Assembly: GCA_963281255.1 (NCBI GenBank) | Contig: OY725501.1 | Location: 1,589,674-1,653,673 of the forward strand | DNA length: 64,000 nucleotides | Direction of reading: 5' to 3' | Source of the DNA: Aphrocallistes beatrix | Taxonomy: Eukaryota > Porifera > Hexactinellida > Sceptrulophora > Aphrocallistidae | Shown: piece after piece, positions 1 to 10,292 of the stretch | How the letters are laid out: each line of letters begins with the position of its first letter | Position numbering within the stretch: position 1 is the stretch's first letter | Position numbers and translations under genes: made by a program | The notes under the pieces: model-generated | What the model was told of the DNA's origin: nothing | The model's input: the letters and a program-made list of their open reading frames with translations, nothing else | Databases searched by the model: none

Positions 1-299
1 AAACGCTTTCTATATATAACTCAAAATTTGATCCCCTTATTAAAAATATAAAATTGACCTGACAACTCTCAATTTCTACCATTTTGAAAATGCTTTTATG
101 TCTTCCTCTATAATATCGCTCATTCTTACAACATTCTGCAATTGATATGTGCATTAAGAATTATAAGTCTGTTGTATATTTGACCGCAGATAGACTAAAC
201 ATAAAAAGTGCAATGCTGTTGTTGCTATGTAATAGGAATGAAATAAATGTCACTAATGAGCTGAAAAGTTAATTTAGGATGACTAATATTTGCTGAACA
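1..299. other. AT-rich sequence, nothing recognised
   Basis: No coding frame, inverted repeat or family member recognised. Confidence 0.4.
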
Positions 300-675
300 A
301 TCCGATATTTAGTCCGACCATAGCACTCTGTACATAAGACCTCCCATCTAAATCTCAAAAATGGACTAGGGATGTGGTCGAAGATGGTTGAACAAATACA
401 TGATCTGCCTAAAATCATGAACGACGCAAAATAGAGCTTCGGAATGTATTACCAGCAGATATAAATATGGCGCCAAAGTTCCATATCTGCTGTTAATATG
501 ATTGCGGGGGCGCAATAGGTTATATTTGGGACAAATTTAGTATATTTTCAGTGGTTGTTTAAGGGCACTTCCAAGTAGTTTTATTATAGTTTCTTTCGTA
601 TAGAACTGAGCTGTGAATGGGTTGATGCGAAAAGTTTGAATTCTTTTCATGGAATGTTGCTACATTCCAGCGTTG
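300..675. repeat. Family D fragment
   Basis: This stretch matches the outer arms of the family D element at 39.6-46.8 kb. Shared landmarks, in order, are a 'ccatagc' end, the phrase around 'gaatgtattaccagca', 'gcgcaataggttatatttg' and 'ggaatgttgctacattcc'. It has no TTAA pair, so it is a decayed partial copy. Confidence 0.5.
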
Positions 676-989
676 CTATGGATTTATCACTTATGTTCAC
701 ATTTGGTAATTTCGATACTTTGAAGGCGGTACTTGATTCGGAAAGGTCAAAATGTCCGAAATCATTATGGGGGAAACTGGCTCATATGGTCTACGGCAAA
801 AACCGCGATAACAAGCGAAGCTCCCTGAATTGCAGGTGGAGACTAAATAGAGGAAACATTCAGCATATCCTAAGGGAGCGAATGGAGCTAAAAAATCAGC
901 AGCATGGTCACAACAGACAGAGAAGACGGAACAGGAGCGAACAGAAAGGACGAATCAATTGGAACAGATGGAGGAGTTGGAACAGCTAG
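636..989 (+). other. Unrecognised 117-codon reading frame, basic C-terminus
   Basis: The first ~15 codons lie in family D repeat sequence, so the ATG is probably not a real start. From about residue 16 the composition looks protein-like, and the last third is rich in Arg, Asn and Gln. It lies just upstream of the 1181-1702 frame and the Mutator-like transposase remnant and could be an N-terminal piece of that element. A good splice-donor-like site (AAG|GTAAGA) is seen near 1111, but the frame closes at 989. I do not recognise the family. Confidence 0.2.
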
Positions 990-1180
990 AGCAGATAGAA
1001 CCAACGAAATGGACAGTTGACAGAAGAGATGCATCAAGTGGAGCCAACAGTTGATGTCTCAGGTAAATTGTGTGATCTGGGCGAAAAAGCTACTCCACTC
1101 TTGAAAAGTAAGGTAAGAAATTTAATAGATTTAGATAGTGTAAGTTACCTTAGGAATTGTAATACCGTAGTAGTAATAGT

Positions 1181-1702
1181 TTGATTATTAGAATTGGTAG
1201 TAGGACTCCTAATGAAATTAGTTGTAGTATTAATAGCATGAAGAGGGAATTGTCGGATGAAAACTTTCTAAGTGTAATAGTTTCAGGTTGTGAAGACTTA
1301 GACTTGTATGGGGAACTTCTATCCAGGGCTACGCCATCTGAATCTGAGATTCCTGATGATTACTTATGGCATTATAGCAATTGTGATTGTGTTGTGTGGC
1401 TCGACGCTCTAAAATGTTTCCATGCTAATCCTCCCCAAACAAAAGATGGATTTATTTTAGTTAACTGGGAAATCTTAAAAGAGTGCAACTCTTTTGTCGA
1501 TTTTATGCTTACAGATTTAAGAGATTTTAAGTTGATTAAAAATAATAGTTCTTTGATAGAGGTATGGATCATTTTAGAAAGTGTTGAGTGTAAGGTTTTA
1601 ACTGGAGTGTTTGGAGTTACATATCTAGTATTTAGTCCATTGCAACTTATTTATTTTCTATTATTTATCAAAACATTATGCGAAGATTCCGAATTATTAT
1701 AG
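1181..1702 (+). CDS. Unrecognised 173-aa frame upstream of the Mutator-like transposase
   Basis: This 173-codon frame has an acidic first half with several Cys and Trp residues (CEDLDLYGELL, WHYSNCDCVVWLDAL). A hydrophobic stretch near residues 145-165 could be a membrane segment or simply translated noncoding DNA. The frame stops two bases before a family A insertion that separates it from the transposase region. An AG acceptor-like site preceded by T-rich sequence lies close to its start (about 1190), so it may be an exon. It may belong to the same mobile element as the downstream transposase and OTU fragment. No function is assigned. Confidence 0.3.
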   Translation: MIIRIGSRTPNEISCSINSMKRELSDENFLSVIVSGCEDLDLYGELLSRATPSESEIPDDYLWHYSNCDCVVWLDALKCFHANPPQTKDGFILVNWEILKECNSFVDFMLTDLRDFKLIKNNSSLIEVWIILESVECKVLTGVFGVTYLVFSPLQLIYFLLFIKTLCEDSELL

Positions 1703-1703
1703 A

Positions 1704-2236
1704 ACAAGCGCGCTTCGCTTGCTTGCGCTGAGCGGCTGGCGGACACTGTGTCCGCCGGAGGCTCCCTTCGGTCGCCTGGGATCACATTGGTTAATTATAA
1801 GGGAGATAGCATCTATAAATATGTCTGTCCTACTGTTATAATAGATATTACTCGAAAAATCACCAAATTTGTCAATTTTAAAATTTTTTGAAGCGTAATG
1901 ATGACGTCATAACAAAGTGACGAGTCATCATTTTTTATGATAGTTGCATCATATGTTAGGTTTGTTAGTATACATATTCTATTAAAGTTTCTGCCTTCTA
2001 TCTCCTATAATTGCTGAGTTATACTCGAATAACTGTGTTGCTTAACTTTTAAAAATGTGACAATGACGTCATAATTCCATGATGAGTCGACATTTTGCTC
2101 GGAGCTCAGAACTTACTGGAGCCATAGCCAAAAGACTCCCACATGCCAAAAATCAGCCTTCTACGCCTGGCAGTTTCTTCAATCAATTCGTTACAGATAT
2201 ATATACGTATATATGTAGATTAATCGAGTTTTAATA
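1704..2236 (+). mobile_element. Family A element, copy 1 (Helitron-like, non-autonomous)
   Basis: Starts with ACAAGCGCGCTTCGC, followed by the GGCGGACAC/GTGTCCGCC palindrome (here slightly shortened). It has TGACGTCA and a diverged AP-1-like site in the middle, a short (TA)n tract, and ends near ATTAATCGAGTTTTAATA. The usual final AGTAAGGAT is lost because copy 2 begins almost immediately. It carries no coding capacity. Confidence 0.75.
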
Positions 2237-2241
2237 TTATT

Positions 2242-2784
2242 ACAAGCGCGCTTCGCTTGCTTGCGCTGTGCGGCTGGCGGACAATTCGTGTCCGCCGGAG
2301 GCTCCCTTCGGTCGCCTGGAGTCACATTGGTTAATTATAAGGGAGAAAACATCTCTAAATATGTCCATCATAGTGTTAAAATCGATTTCACTCGAAAAAT
2401 CGCCAAATTTGACAATAATAAAATTTTTGAAGCGTAATGATGACGTCATAACAAAGTGATGAGTCATCATTTTTTGATGATAGTTGCATCATATGTGTGA
2501 TATGTTAGTATACATATTCAATTAAATTTTCAGTCTTCTATCTCCTATAATGGCTGAGTTATACTCGAATAACTGTGTTGCTTAACTTATAAAAATGTGA
2601 CAATGACGTCATAATTATGATGAGTCGACATTTTGCTCTGAACTCAGAACTTACTGGAGCCATAGCCAAAAAACTCCCACATGCCAAAAATCTTCCTTCT
2701 GCGCCCGGCAGTTTCTTCAATCAATTCGTTACAGAGATATATATATATATATATATACAATAATCGAGTTTTAATAGTAAGGAT
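2242..2784 (+). mobile_element. Family A element, copy 2, head-to-tail with copy 1
   Basis: Full-length copy from ACAAGCGCGC to TTTTAATAGTAAGGAT, with a longer (TA)n tract. It lies directly behind copy 1 in the same orientation, five bases apart. Together they split the 1181-1702 frame from the transposase frame that opens at 2817. Confidence 0.8.
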
Positions 2785-2816
2785 ATAATGCTATGATACT
2801 TACCTTAGTAAAGTAA

Positions 2817-4944
2817 GTGAAATATCGAAAAATATCCCCAATAATTCCTTTGGGAAAATTACTTATTTCTGAAGAATCACCAAAACATCAGTCTTCCCAG
2901 AGCGTAGTTTTGGATTTAGCATCAGATGATCTGGTAAGTAATGATGATAGCAATTGCATAGTTCCAATACCACGTGAGGAAGTAGTTGAACTTAGAACAT
3001 GTGTGCATGATACCGACGGGACGTTTAGCATTAGTTTCGAAGAATGGAGTAAAATCACTATGACGGATGGAGATAAAATTAGCTTTAGGAATGATTAGAC
3101 CCATTTGCTTAGTTCCAAATTGGAGAAAACATTTGTTTGTGTTTTATGTTTTAAATACAAAAAAATTAAGAAAATGTGTAGTAGAAAGTGTGGTAATTTT
3201 TTCAGAGCTAAGGCTGTATGTAAGTTTCATAATTGTCTGATATTTTATTTAATAATAAAGAATTACCCAATTTTATCCAATGCTAATGCTACTATTGAAG
3301 TTGAGTACAAAGTTTCTGGAACATTGTCTGCAGAGCATACAGATGGTAGAACTGTTCATTCAATACATTTGTTATATAGTAGAAGGTTGCACGTTGCCAC
3401 TGAGCTGACAGAAAAATATATTTCTAATTATTTTTATAATCAATTCCCTGCATCTGACAGCCCAAACAATGAATTGGACTATGGTAATTTTAATAAAATC
3501 AAAAGTTCTGCAACATTACGTAAAGCGAAATTTGACTTGTCTAGTTTACAGAGGTATTCCAATGAAAATTGGAGTGAGATATCTGGGTTGCAAGAGTATT
3601 ATCGTAATATAATTATAGGAAATCAGATAAGAGGCTACATTCAATCACTCTCTCATGATCCTTTTATTATACACATGTATACAGAGGAGCAAATTAATGT
3701 GTTAAAATTATTTAAAAATACAAGTGTAGTACAACACTTAGATGCTACTGGTTCAATTGTACGGAAGATAGATATATCCCAGAAAAAGGTTTTTTATTAC
3801 GCTTTAACCGTTCGACATCCTGAATTTAGTACTAGTCCGATTCCACTTTCTGAAATGATTAGTGCCAGCCATTCTGCTGCAGAAATTACATATTTCTTGC
3901 ATAAGTGGAGTCTACGTAGATGCAAAGAGAGTGTTAGGAGGTGAGCTTAATATATGGCAGATTGAAATCGATTTCAGTTGGGCACTAATACACAGTGTAT
4001 GCAATGCTTTTCTTAAGTCGGATTTAGACACTTATTTAGACAAATGTTGGAATGCGGTAAAACATCCAGAGGAACGGGTAATTGATCTTAAGGTTATTCT
4101 TCATTTATGTTCAGTACATCTTATTCATGGAATTAGTTTTAATCTAAATAAAAAATTCAAAATTGATTTGAATGTTCAAAAGTTAATTCTCCATTCTATT
4201 GGATTTATAGTTAAGTCTACGGATTTGTCTAAAATAAACAATGTTTTTGATTCAGTATGTTTTGTATTTTGTAGTAAAGTTAGAAATACGAAGACAAATT
4301 TTCATATTTCAAAATTAGAATCATTTATTTTTAACAATAATCCTGAAATATCAGATTTTTCTGAGCCTGAGTGCATGGATGATATCCCAATTTCGAACAA
4401 CAAAGCAAATTCCACTTATAGGCAGAAATCTCCTTTCGGGAAACATTTTGTTCGAATTTTGGAATGTTGTCAAGAGGAACTTAACGATGTAGACCATTTT
4501 AGCAATTCCTCTGAATCTAATCCGTGCTATAATCCAGAGATTATTGAATATTTGCTGACATATTATCTACCTATTTTGCCTTTGTGGAGTGGAATAATTT
4601 TAGGTAATCGTAATATCGAATCTAGATATAATATGACACATTATAGTAATGCTATTGTAGAGAATTGGATGAGGATAATCAAATTAGATATTTTACATTC
4701 CAAGACAAATTTGAGACCCGGTGATTTCATTAGAAATTTATATCCGGATATTGTCAGTCGTTTGTCAGCATTTAAATTTGCTTTTCATCCAAGAGCTAGC
4801 AAAGTATTTAATCGGCATAAACGGTCAAGAGACACCTCTGAAGAATATTGCAACGAGGAGTGGGATAGGAGGAAGAAGATTTTCTCAGGTTATCTACACT
4901 CTATATCATCAGTTAAAAATCTTTTCAGGGATTGGAACAGTTAA
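2817..4944 (+). pseudogene. Mutator-like (MULE/KDZ-type) DDE transposase, broken
   Basis: The first frame runs from 2817 to 3944 with a single in-frame TAG at 3096-3098. The second, at +1, runs to 4944, so there is one nonsense change and one frameshift near 3910-3930. Before the break there is a Cys/His-rich segment at about 3135-3260 (C-x2-C, C-x3-C, C-x3-HxC), likely zinc-binding, then HLDATGS with a candidate first catalytic Asp, and a 'PLSEMISASHS' segment typical of the family. After the break come EIDFSWAL (second Asp, residue 37 of the second frame), CSVH (C-x2-H, residues 83-86) and NAIVENWM (Glu 267). This Asp/Asp/C-x2-H/Glu order is the Mutator-type layout. I place it by motif order only; KDZ-type relatives are an alternative. 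Terminal repeats were not found. It would have moved its own element, in the nucleus. Confidence 0.6.
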
Positions 4945-5163
4945 ATGTACAAGTATCTAAAAATATCAATCTAAAAGTGTTCATAGCAAAAACGTTAGAT
5001 GCTATCAGAACTACGAAATAATCCTAAATCCTTAATTGTAAGTATAGCCATTAGTGATATGGTAGTCGGTAAGTCAATAATAACAGTTCTGATTTAGTTG
5101 AAATAAGTTTAATGCAATATTCCCTACCAGGGTTCCGACCTCCTGACATGGCTTGGCAGGTTA

Positions 5164-5568
5164 ATGTGTAAAAAATGGAATATGACCTTCTCTAAACCAG
5201 TATTATATCCTAACAACGTATTTTTACAAGATGACTTGATTAAATGTGATCCAGATGCACTAGTAACAGTTGTTGGCGATGGAAATTGTTATTTTTCAAC
5301 ACTTTCCTTTATTCTGACAGGTAGTAAAGACAATCATGCAATAGTTAGGGCGTTGGTGATTGAAAATATGTTAGGTAAATTAAAATTTAATTGTGAAAAG
5401 TTTTTATCAACGAAATATGTATATCAACAAAGTAATTTTAGAAATGTGCAGGACTGGGTAAATAAAACAGGAATGAATAAAATCGGGAAAAAACAGATTT
5501 GGAAGTATTTTATTTCTTTTCCTTTTCTATTTAATAGTTTTAAATTTATAAAAACCCTAGTGAAATAG
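5164..5568 (+). pseudogene. OTU-type cysteine protease domain, N-terminal part
   Basis: Residues 36-60 read VVGDGNCYFSTLSFILTGS, the OTU signature in which Asp and Cys of DGNC form part of the active site. It is followed by a His/Arg-containing helix (DNHAIVRALVIENM) and a segment (TGMNKIGKKQIWKYF) that resembles the later OTU core. The catalytic His end is missing, so it is truncated or continues in another exon. An acceptor-like 'ggcag' precedes the frame at about 5155. OTU domains are known partners of some Mutator-like and KDZ transposons, which fits its place 220 bp after the transposase. It is probably the same element's accessory protease. Confidence 0.6.
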
Positions 5569-5717
5569 AACAATAATTAAGAAAATCCGTATTTATACAT
5601 CGTCTATAAAACGCCATAGTAGCTAGCTAATACAAATTTATAGACCGTCAATAAAGCAAACCAAACGGTCTGTTAAATTGAGGTAATTTTATATATGTAT
5701 GACTTAGGAATACTTTA

Positions 5718-6257
5718 ATCCTTACTATTAAAACTCGATTAATATTTGTATATATATATATGTTACGAATTGATTGAAGAAACTGCCAGGCGCAGAAAGC
5801 TGATTTTTGGCATGTGGGAGTCTTTTGGCTATGGCTCCAGTAAGTTCTGAGCTCAGACGAAAATGTCGACTCATCATGGAATTATGACGTCATTGTCACA
5901 TTTTAAAAAGTTAAGCAACACAGTTATTCGGGCATAACTCAGCCATTATAGGAGATAGAAGGCTGAAATTTTAATAGACCCTGTATACTAACATGTCTCA
6001 CATATGATGCAACTATCATCAAAAAATGATGACTCATCACTTTGTTATGACGTCATCATTACGCATCAAAAAATTTTAAATTCACAAATTTGGTGATTTT
6101 TCGAGTGATATCGATTAGCACAGTAGGACAGACATATTTAGAGATGTTATCTCCCTTATAATTAACCAATGTGACTCCAGGCGACCGAAGGGAGCCTCCG
6201 GCGGACACAAAGTGTCCGCCAGCCGCGCAGCGCAAGCAAGCGCGAAGCGCGCTTGTA
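5718..6257 (-). mobile_element. Family A element, copy 3
   Basis: Complete copy in reverse orientation: starts TCCTTACTATTAAAACTCG, has a short TA tract, two TGACGTCA and one TGACTCA motif, and ends with the GGCGGACAC/GTGTCCGCC palindrome and a terminal CAAGCG/CGCTTG hairpin. Flanks share only TA, so no clear target duplication is visible. Confidence 0.8.
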
Positions 6258-7849
6258 CTTTTGTAAATTGAAATTAATTTAACCTACTCACTTATGTTTA
6301 TTTTTTTTCATTTTACATTCATTGTTCATTAATTTTTAATGTTTGTTTTATTATTTTACTCTCCTACCTTTGCCAATTCCCTAAGTTGAGTTGTTTCCAT
6401 ATTAGATGCTGTCCATTTATTTTTATTTTACTCTCCTACCTATATATGTATGCAATTATTTTCTTGGTATTTGAGGACTTGTTTTTAACCTCTTCATAGA
6501 TATCTAAAATTAGAGTAAAATATAGCTGGATGAGCTGATAACGTTATATTCTAATCCAGTCCAGTAAACAAGTCATTGAAGCGAGATATTTATGTGTGGT
6601 AAATCTTGAGTGTCTGGACGAGTGAAGATGATTTGATACTGAGAGAACAAATTCTTTAAAGGGATTGAACATTTTGCTTACTGGTATGTAACACATCAAG
6701 AATCTAATTCGCTTTTCCCTTCTTACAAACCAAGCAAGGAATTGAGAAATCACATTATTCTTACCTGATTTAATTAATTTGACATTTGCGGTATTCCCGC
6801 ATTAAAATGATTTTCATGTTAGTAAAATATTTATCAGCATATGTGATATATTTTTGTACTGTTTTTGATAAGTATTATTAGATTAAATTACTCGATTTCG
6901 TCAGATAATAGTTCTACACTTCTTAATTATCATAACAACTTGGGCAAAATTTTGTATGTTACATTCAAAAGAATATGATTATCAGTGAAAATGCAAACTA
7001 GAATAATTGGGAAATCGTAGGAGCAAAATTACTTTAATCTACTTTAATACATCGCCTCAACAAAATCAACTTGAAATAGGTTTGCATATAACCGAAATCG
7101 AATGCTGACAAGTTATATGACCGTTGGTAAGTCTCTTCTTTCAAATACCTCGACGCACCTTGATACTTTTCTTGCCCCTTGCTTGTGTTTTATTTGCTCA
7201 TTTTCATGTACAAATCAATCGGGGGCTTTTTGCCTCCCCGCGAAGCTAATTATAGAACGTGTTTTCCTAATTAATCAATTAAGTAAGCAGGCAAACAATG
7301 GATATAATCAGTTATATCGATCCTCTTCAAAACAGAGATATTTTAGTCAACGCTGCTACTATGGATAAATGCATTCAGCTATTGACTAAAATAGTCACTA
7401 GCGAACCACTCCAGGAAAATTGAGAAAATGTAGAGGGATAATTTTTTTAATTTTTAGTATTTAAGAAATATTTTGATATCAATAGAGTGACAAAATTATT
7501 CTACACACGCTGGTAACAATAGAAAATGAAAATTCCCAATATTTTTTGAGTTATTCAGTAAAACCTGTGACAAAAAATTAATGTCCCACTGCTAAGTCAT
7601 CTTGGGGAAATTTGAAAATGTCATGTGAGTGACAAAACGCTACTCTACACGCTGGTATAATTATTTTTACTCTGCTTATACTTTTCGAGTTTAAGTGTGA
7701 CATGCGAATCGGCTGCTAAGATAACGCTCGTTTACAAAATATACATTTTTGTTACGTCATAGTTCCGGTTTGCTTCCGGAGTTGGTTTCAGTTCCAGTTT
7801 TCACAAATAAAAGGAAAATTCTAATTGTATCCATCTATTTATAATACTA
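6258..7849. other. Intergenic, nothing recognised
   Basis: AT-rich DNA with short chance frames only, for example 6544-6753 (minus) and 7102-7368 (plus). They show no family motif, codon pattern or splice context that I can defend. Phrases around 7430-7700 repeat 'gtgacaaaa...ctacac' loosely, perhaps an old duplication. Confidence 0.4.
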
Positions 7850-8074
7850 TTTGGCACAAGAATAATTGAAAAAAGGAGCATAGGGTATTGAAATTTTCTC
7901 GAATCTCCGAGACCAATTAGGTAACTAGGTAACAAAAAGTCTTTTTTCTTGTAATCATGAGTTCCCAAAACGTATATTTTTGAATTTAACTCATCAAAAA
8001 CAGTTCACACAAAAAAATTCAGGAGAAAATAATAAAAATCTTTAAGTTAGTCCAGAAATGGAGGATTAACGTTA
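7850..8074. repeat. Family C terminal fragment (old)
   Basis: Matches, with many differences, the arm of family C at 48290-48505: 'caagaataattga', 'gagttcccaaaa', 'aactcatcaa...acagtt', 'caggagaaaataat', then a degraded end. This shows that family C also reached the left half of the window. Confidence 0.5.
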
Positions 8075-9163
8075 ACTTACAATTGAAGGCAATAACAACA
8101 CACCTCCAAGTAGTATTGACACATATTAAGTCCATAGCTGAGATTGAAAGAGTTACAAGTGAGATAATTGCTTCTTTAGTCCTCAGTTGATTGCTCACGA
8201 ATGCAAAAATTCTGTACTGTGAAAAGGAATTGTTGAGATTTAGACTTGCCGAAAACACAGCACACAATTGTTTGAAAAGAAATAATTCCTCTTACAGGTC
8301 TCTCTATTGGAATAATAAAGTACCGGGGAACCTCGATGTTTATAAAAAGAAGTACAAGAATTCATTTCATCTCACAATAAAGTTATGAAATTTCGTGAAG
8401 ATTCTTGTTTAGATATTTAATTGCGCTATTTTGACAAAGTTCTTGGCTCACCATTGGCATATCCTATTCTTATCAATTTTATCAGCTCAAGCTATTTCTC
8501 AAATAATCGAGACTGAGATTACAAAATGCTATATATTCTTTAACAGCCGAAAAAAGTGATGGACTAGATTGATCTGGATCGCATACAATATACAACCAAA
8601 AGCAAAATCATCCAGCTCTTTAGAATAAGAATTTTCTCCTTTTTCCTTCAAATTAATCAGGCTTGCTGGAGCTAAACAATTCCATCTCCAAATTCACCTT
8701 TCGCTCTGAGACCAGAATAATTATTGGCCATAAGCGAAAGCGAAGGCACAACGATAAATCCAGATACCAAACTTTTGCAAACAACCGGAATACCATTATC
8801 GGTAGGAAAAGCTAATGTCAATATCACAGGATTTTAGTTTTATGCAAAAAGGCAGCTATCCGTGACGTGGTAGGCGGCACATCTTGGCATTTATGCCATA
8901 CAGATCAATTGAAAGACACTGACTTAATTAAGCAGGGTTTTCCGATTAATAATATGATATGATATCACAAAAGGTTCGGATTGGAAATATTTAATGAGGT
9001 CGATGAAGAAGAATTTATTTCTCTTTCGAGTAAGAACCGATTTGGAATAACGGAATAACGCAATGGAATGTCTATAAAAGACAAGCTTAGCGCGTTTAAA
9101 TACCCACCTTGCGAGCTAGCACTCGGAGAAAAACTGAACCGCTAAATTAATCGCGTCTGTTTA
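8075..9163. other. Intergenic, nothing recognised
   Basis: Several short frames of fewer than 85 codons without recognisable motifs. No repeat ends recognised. Confidence 0.35.
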
Positions 9164-9352
9164 CTGATAATTATAATCGATATCCCTCAAAAAATCCCCA
9201 AATTTGTTAATTTTTAAATTTTTGATGCGTAATGATGGCGTCATAACAGAATGATGAGTATCTTAATGAGCCAACATTTTCGTCTGCGGTCAGAACTAAG
9301 TGGGTGCAAAAGACTCTCACATGCCAAAAATGTATATACACTGTATATACAC
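9164..9352 (+). repeat. Family A fragment, internally deleted
   Basis: Contains the family A middle ('cgatatc...caaatttg', 'gatgcgtaatgatg', 'cataacagaatgatgagt') joined to its tail ('cagaact...gtg', 'ctctcacatgccaaaaat', TA-rich). Both termini and the hairpin are missing. Confidence 0.6.
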
Positions 9353-10290
9353 AGATAAAATTTTACTTTTGACTTTATATGAGAATTCTATATTACAAAG
9401 TTTATCAAATCTTGGATTTAGCTTAGAAACTGTAAACCTTCAGGTGTCCTTTAAAATTATACCTTTGGTACTCTGTTGACATAATAACTAGAATCGAAAA
9501 TCTCATTTTGTATGAGTAAAAACTCACAAAAGGGAGAATAATTTCGATAGCCCTTCTGCATATTAGTGGCTATTCTTTACATACTGGACAACCAAGCATT
9601 TGTTCAGAATTTCTGTTGTAATGTTGTCTGAAGATTGGTTAATGCATTCCACTTACACATGTTATAAATCTTTCAGCATCTTTTGTACTAAAAGGTTATA
9701 ATATCCATTTTTTTAACATGGGTCATTTTCTACTATATTTCCAAGCATTATTTACAAATACCGTGAAGGTTTATTGGGTTTATACTATCTACAGCTAATA
9801 TTACAAGGCAATATACACACTCAGATCGATCTTATCTCCAAACTAGTAAAACAAGAATTATATTTGTCATGATACTATTTAATTTGCGTCACTTCAATCA
9901 AATTTGAGGAAATTCAACTTTTGACGAAGAATCTGATAACATCTGATTCTCCAATCAAGGGTCTAATTCTATCATCCTGCATATAAGTCTCGAATCAAAC
10001 GTGATTCTATAACACTGTCCAACTTTTTTTTAAAATTTGGTTCTTTTATTTCCATGTAGTACATTATGTAGTACATTATGTATATTTTCAACTTTGCTGA
10101 TTCCGAATATATAATCAATTTTTATCTATCACGCAATGATTTTGAAAATTAGCTATTTAATTTTTTGCTAACTTCGTGCATTAGCTATTGTACATTATAT
10201 AAGTGGTTAAAATTATCATATATAGTGAAAATGGTGATTGGATATAATAATTTAAGATTAATAAAACATGAAACTGTACATTCTATAATA
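9353..10290. other. Unassigned DNA with one side of a diverged inverted repeat pair
   Basis: 9900-10250 contains 'ctgattctccaatcaa' phrases and the segment 'catgtagtacattat...gattttgaaaa...agctatttaatttttt'. The reverse complement of the latter is found at about 18280-18420, next to many more 'ctgattctcc' phrases. The rest holds nothing that I recognise. Confidence 0.35.
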
Positions 10291-10292
10291 TA

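Noticed and set aside
2240..2470. 76-codon frames at 2240, 27231, 39041 and 61560 with similar peptides
   Set aside because: All are translations of family A in either direction, not genes.
5741..5762. (TA)n tracts as promoters or microsatellite loci of their own
   Set aside because: They occupy a fixed position inside every family A copy.
6181..6257. GC-rich hairpins of family A as tRNA or structured ncRNA genes
   Set aside because: No cloverleaf or A/B-box pattern can be fitted, and the hairpins sit at the end of a mobile element in every copy.
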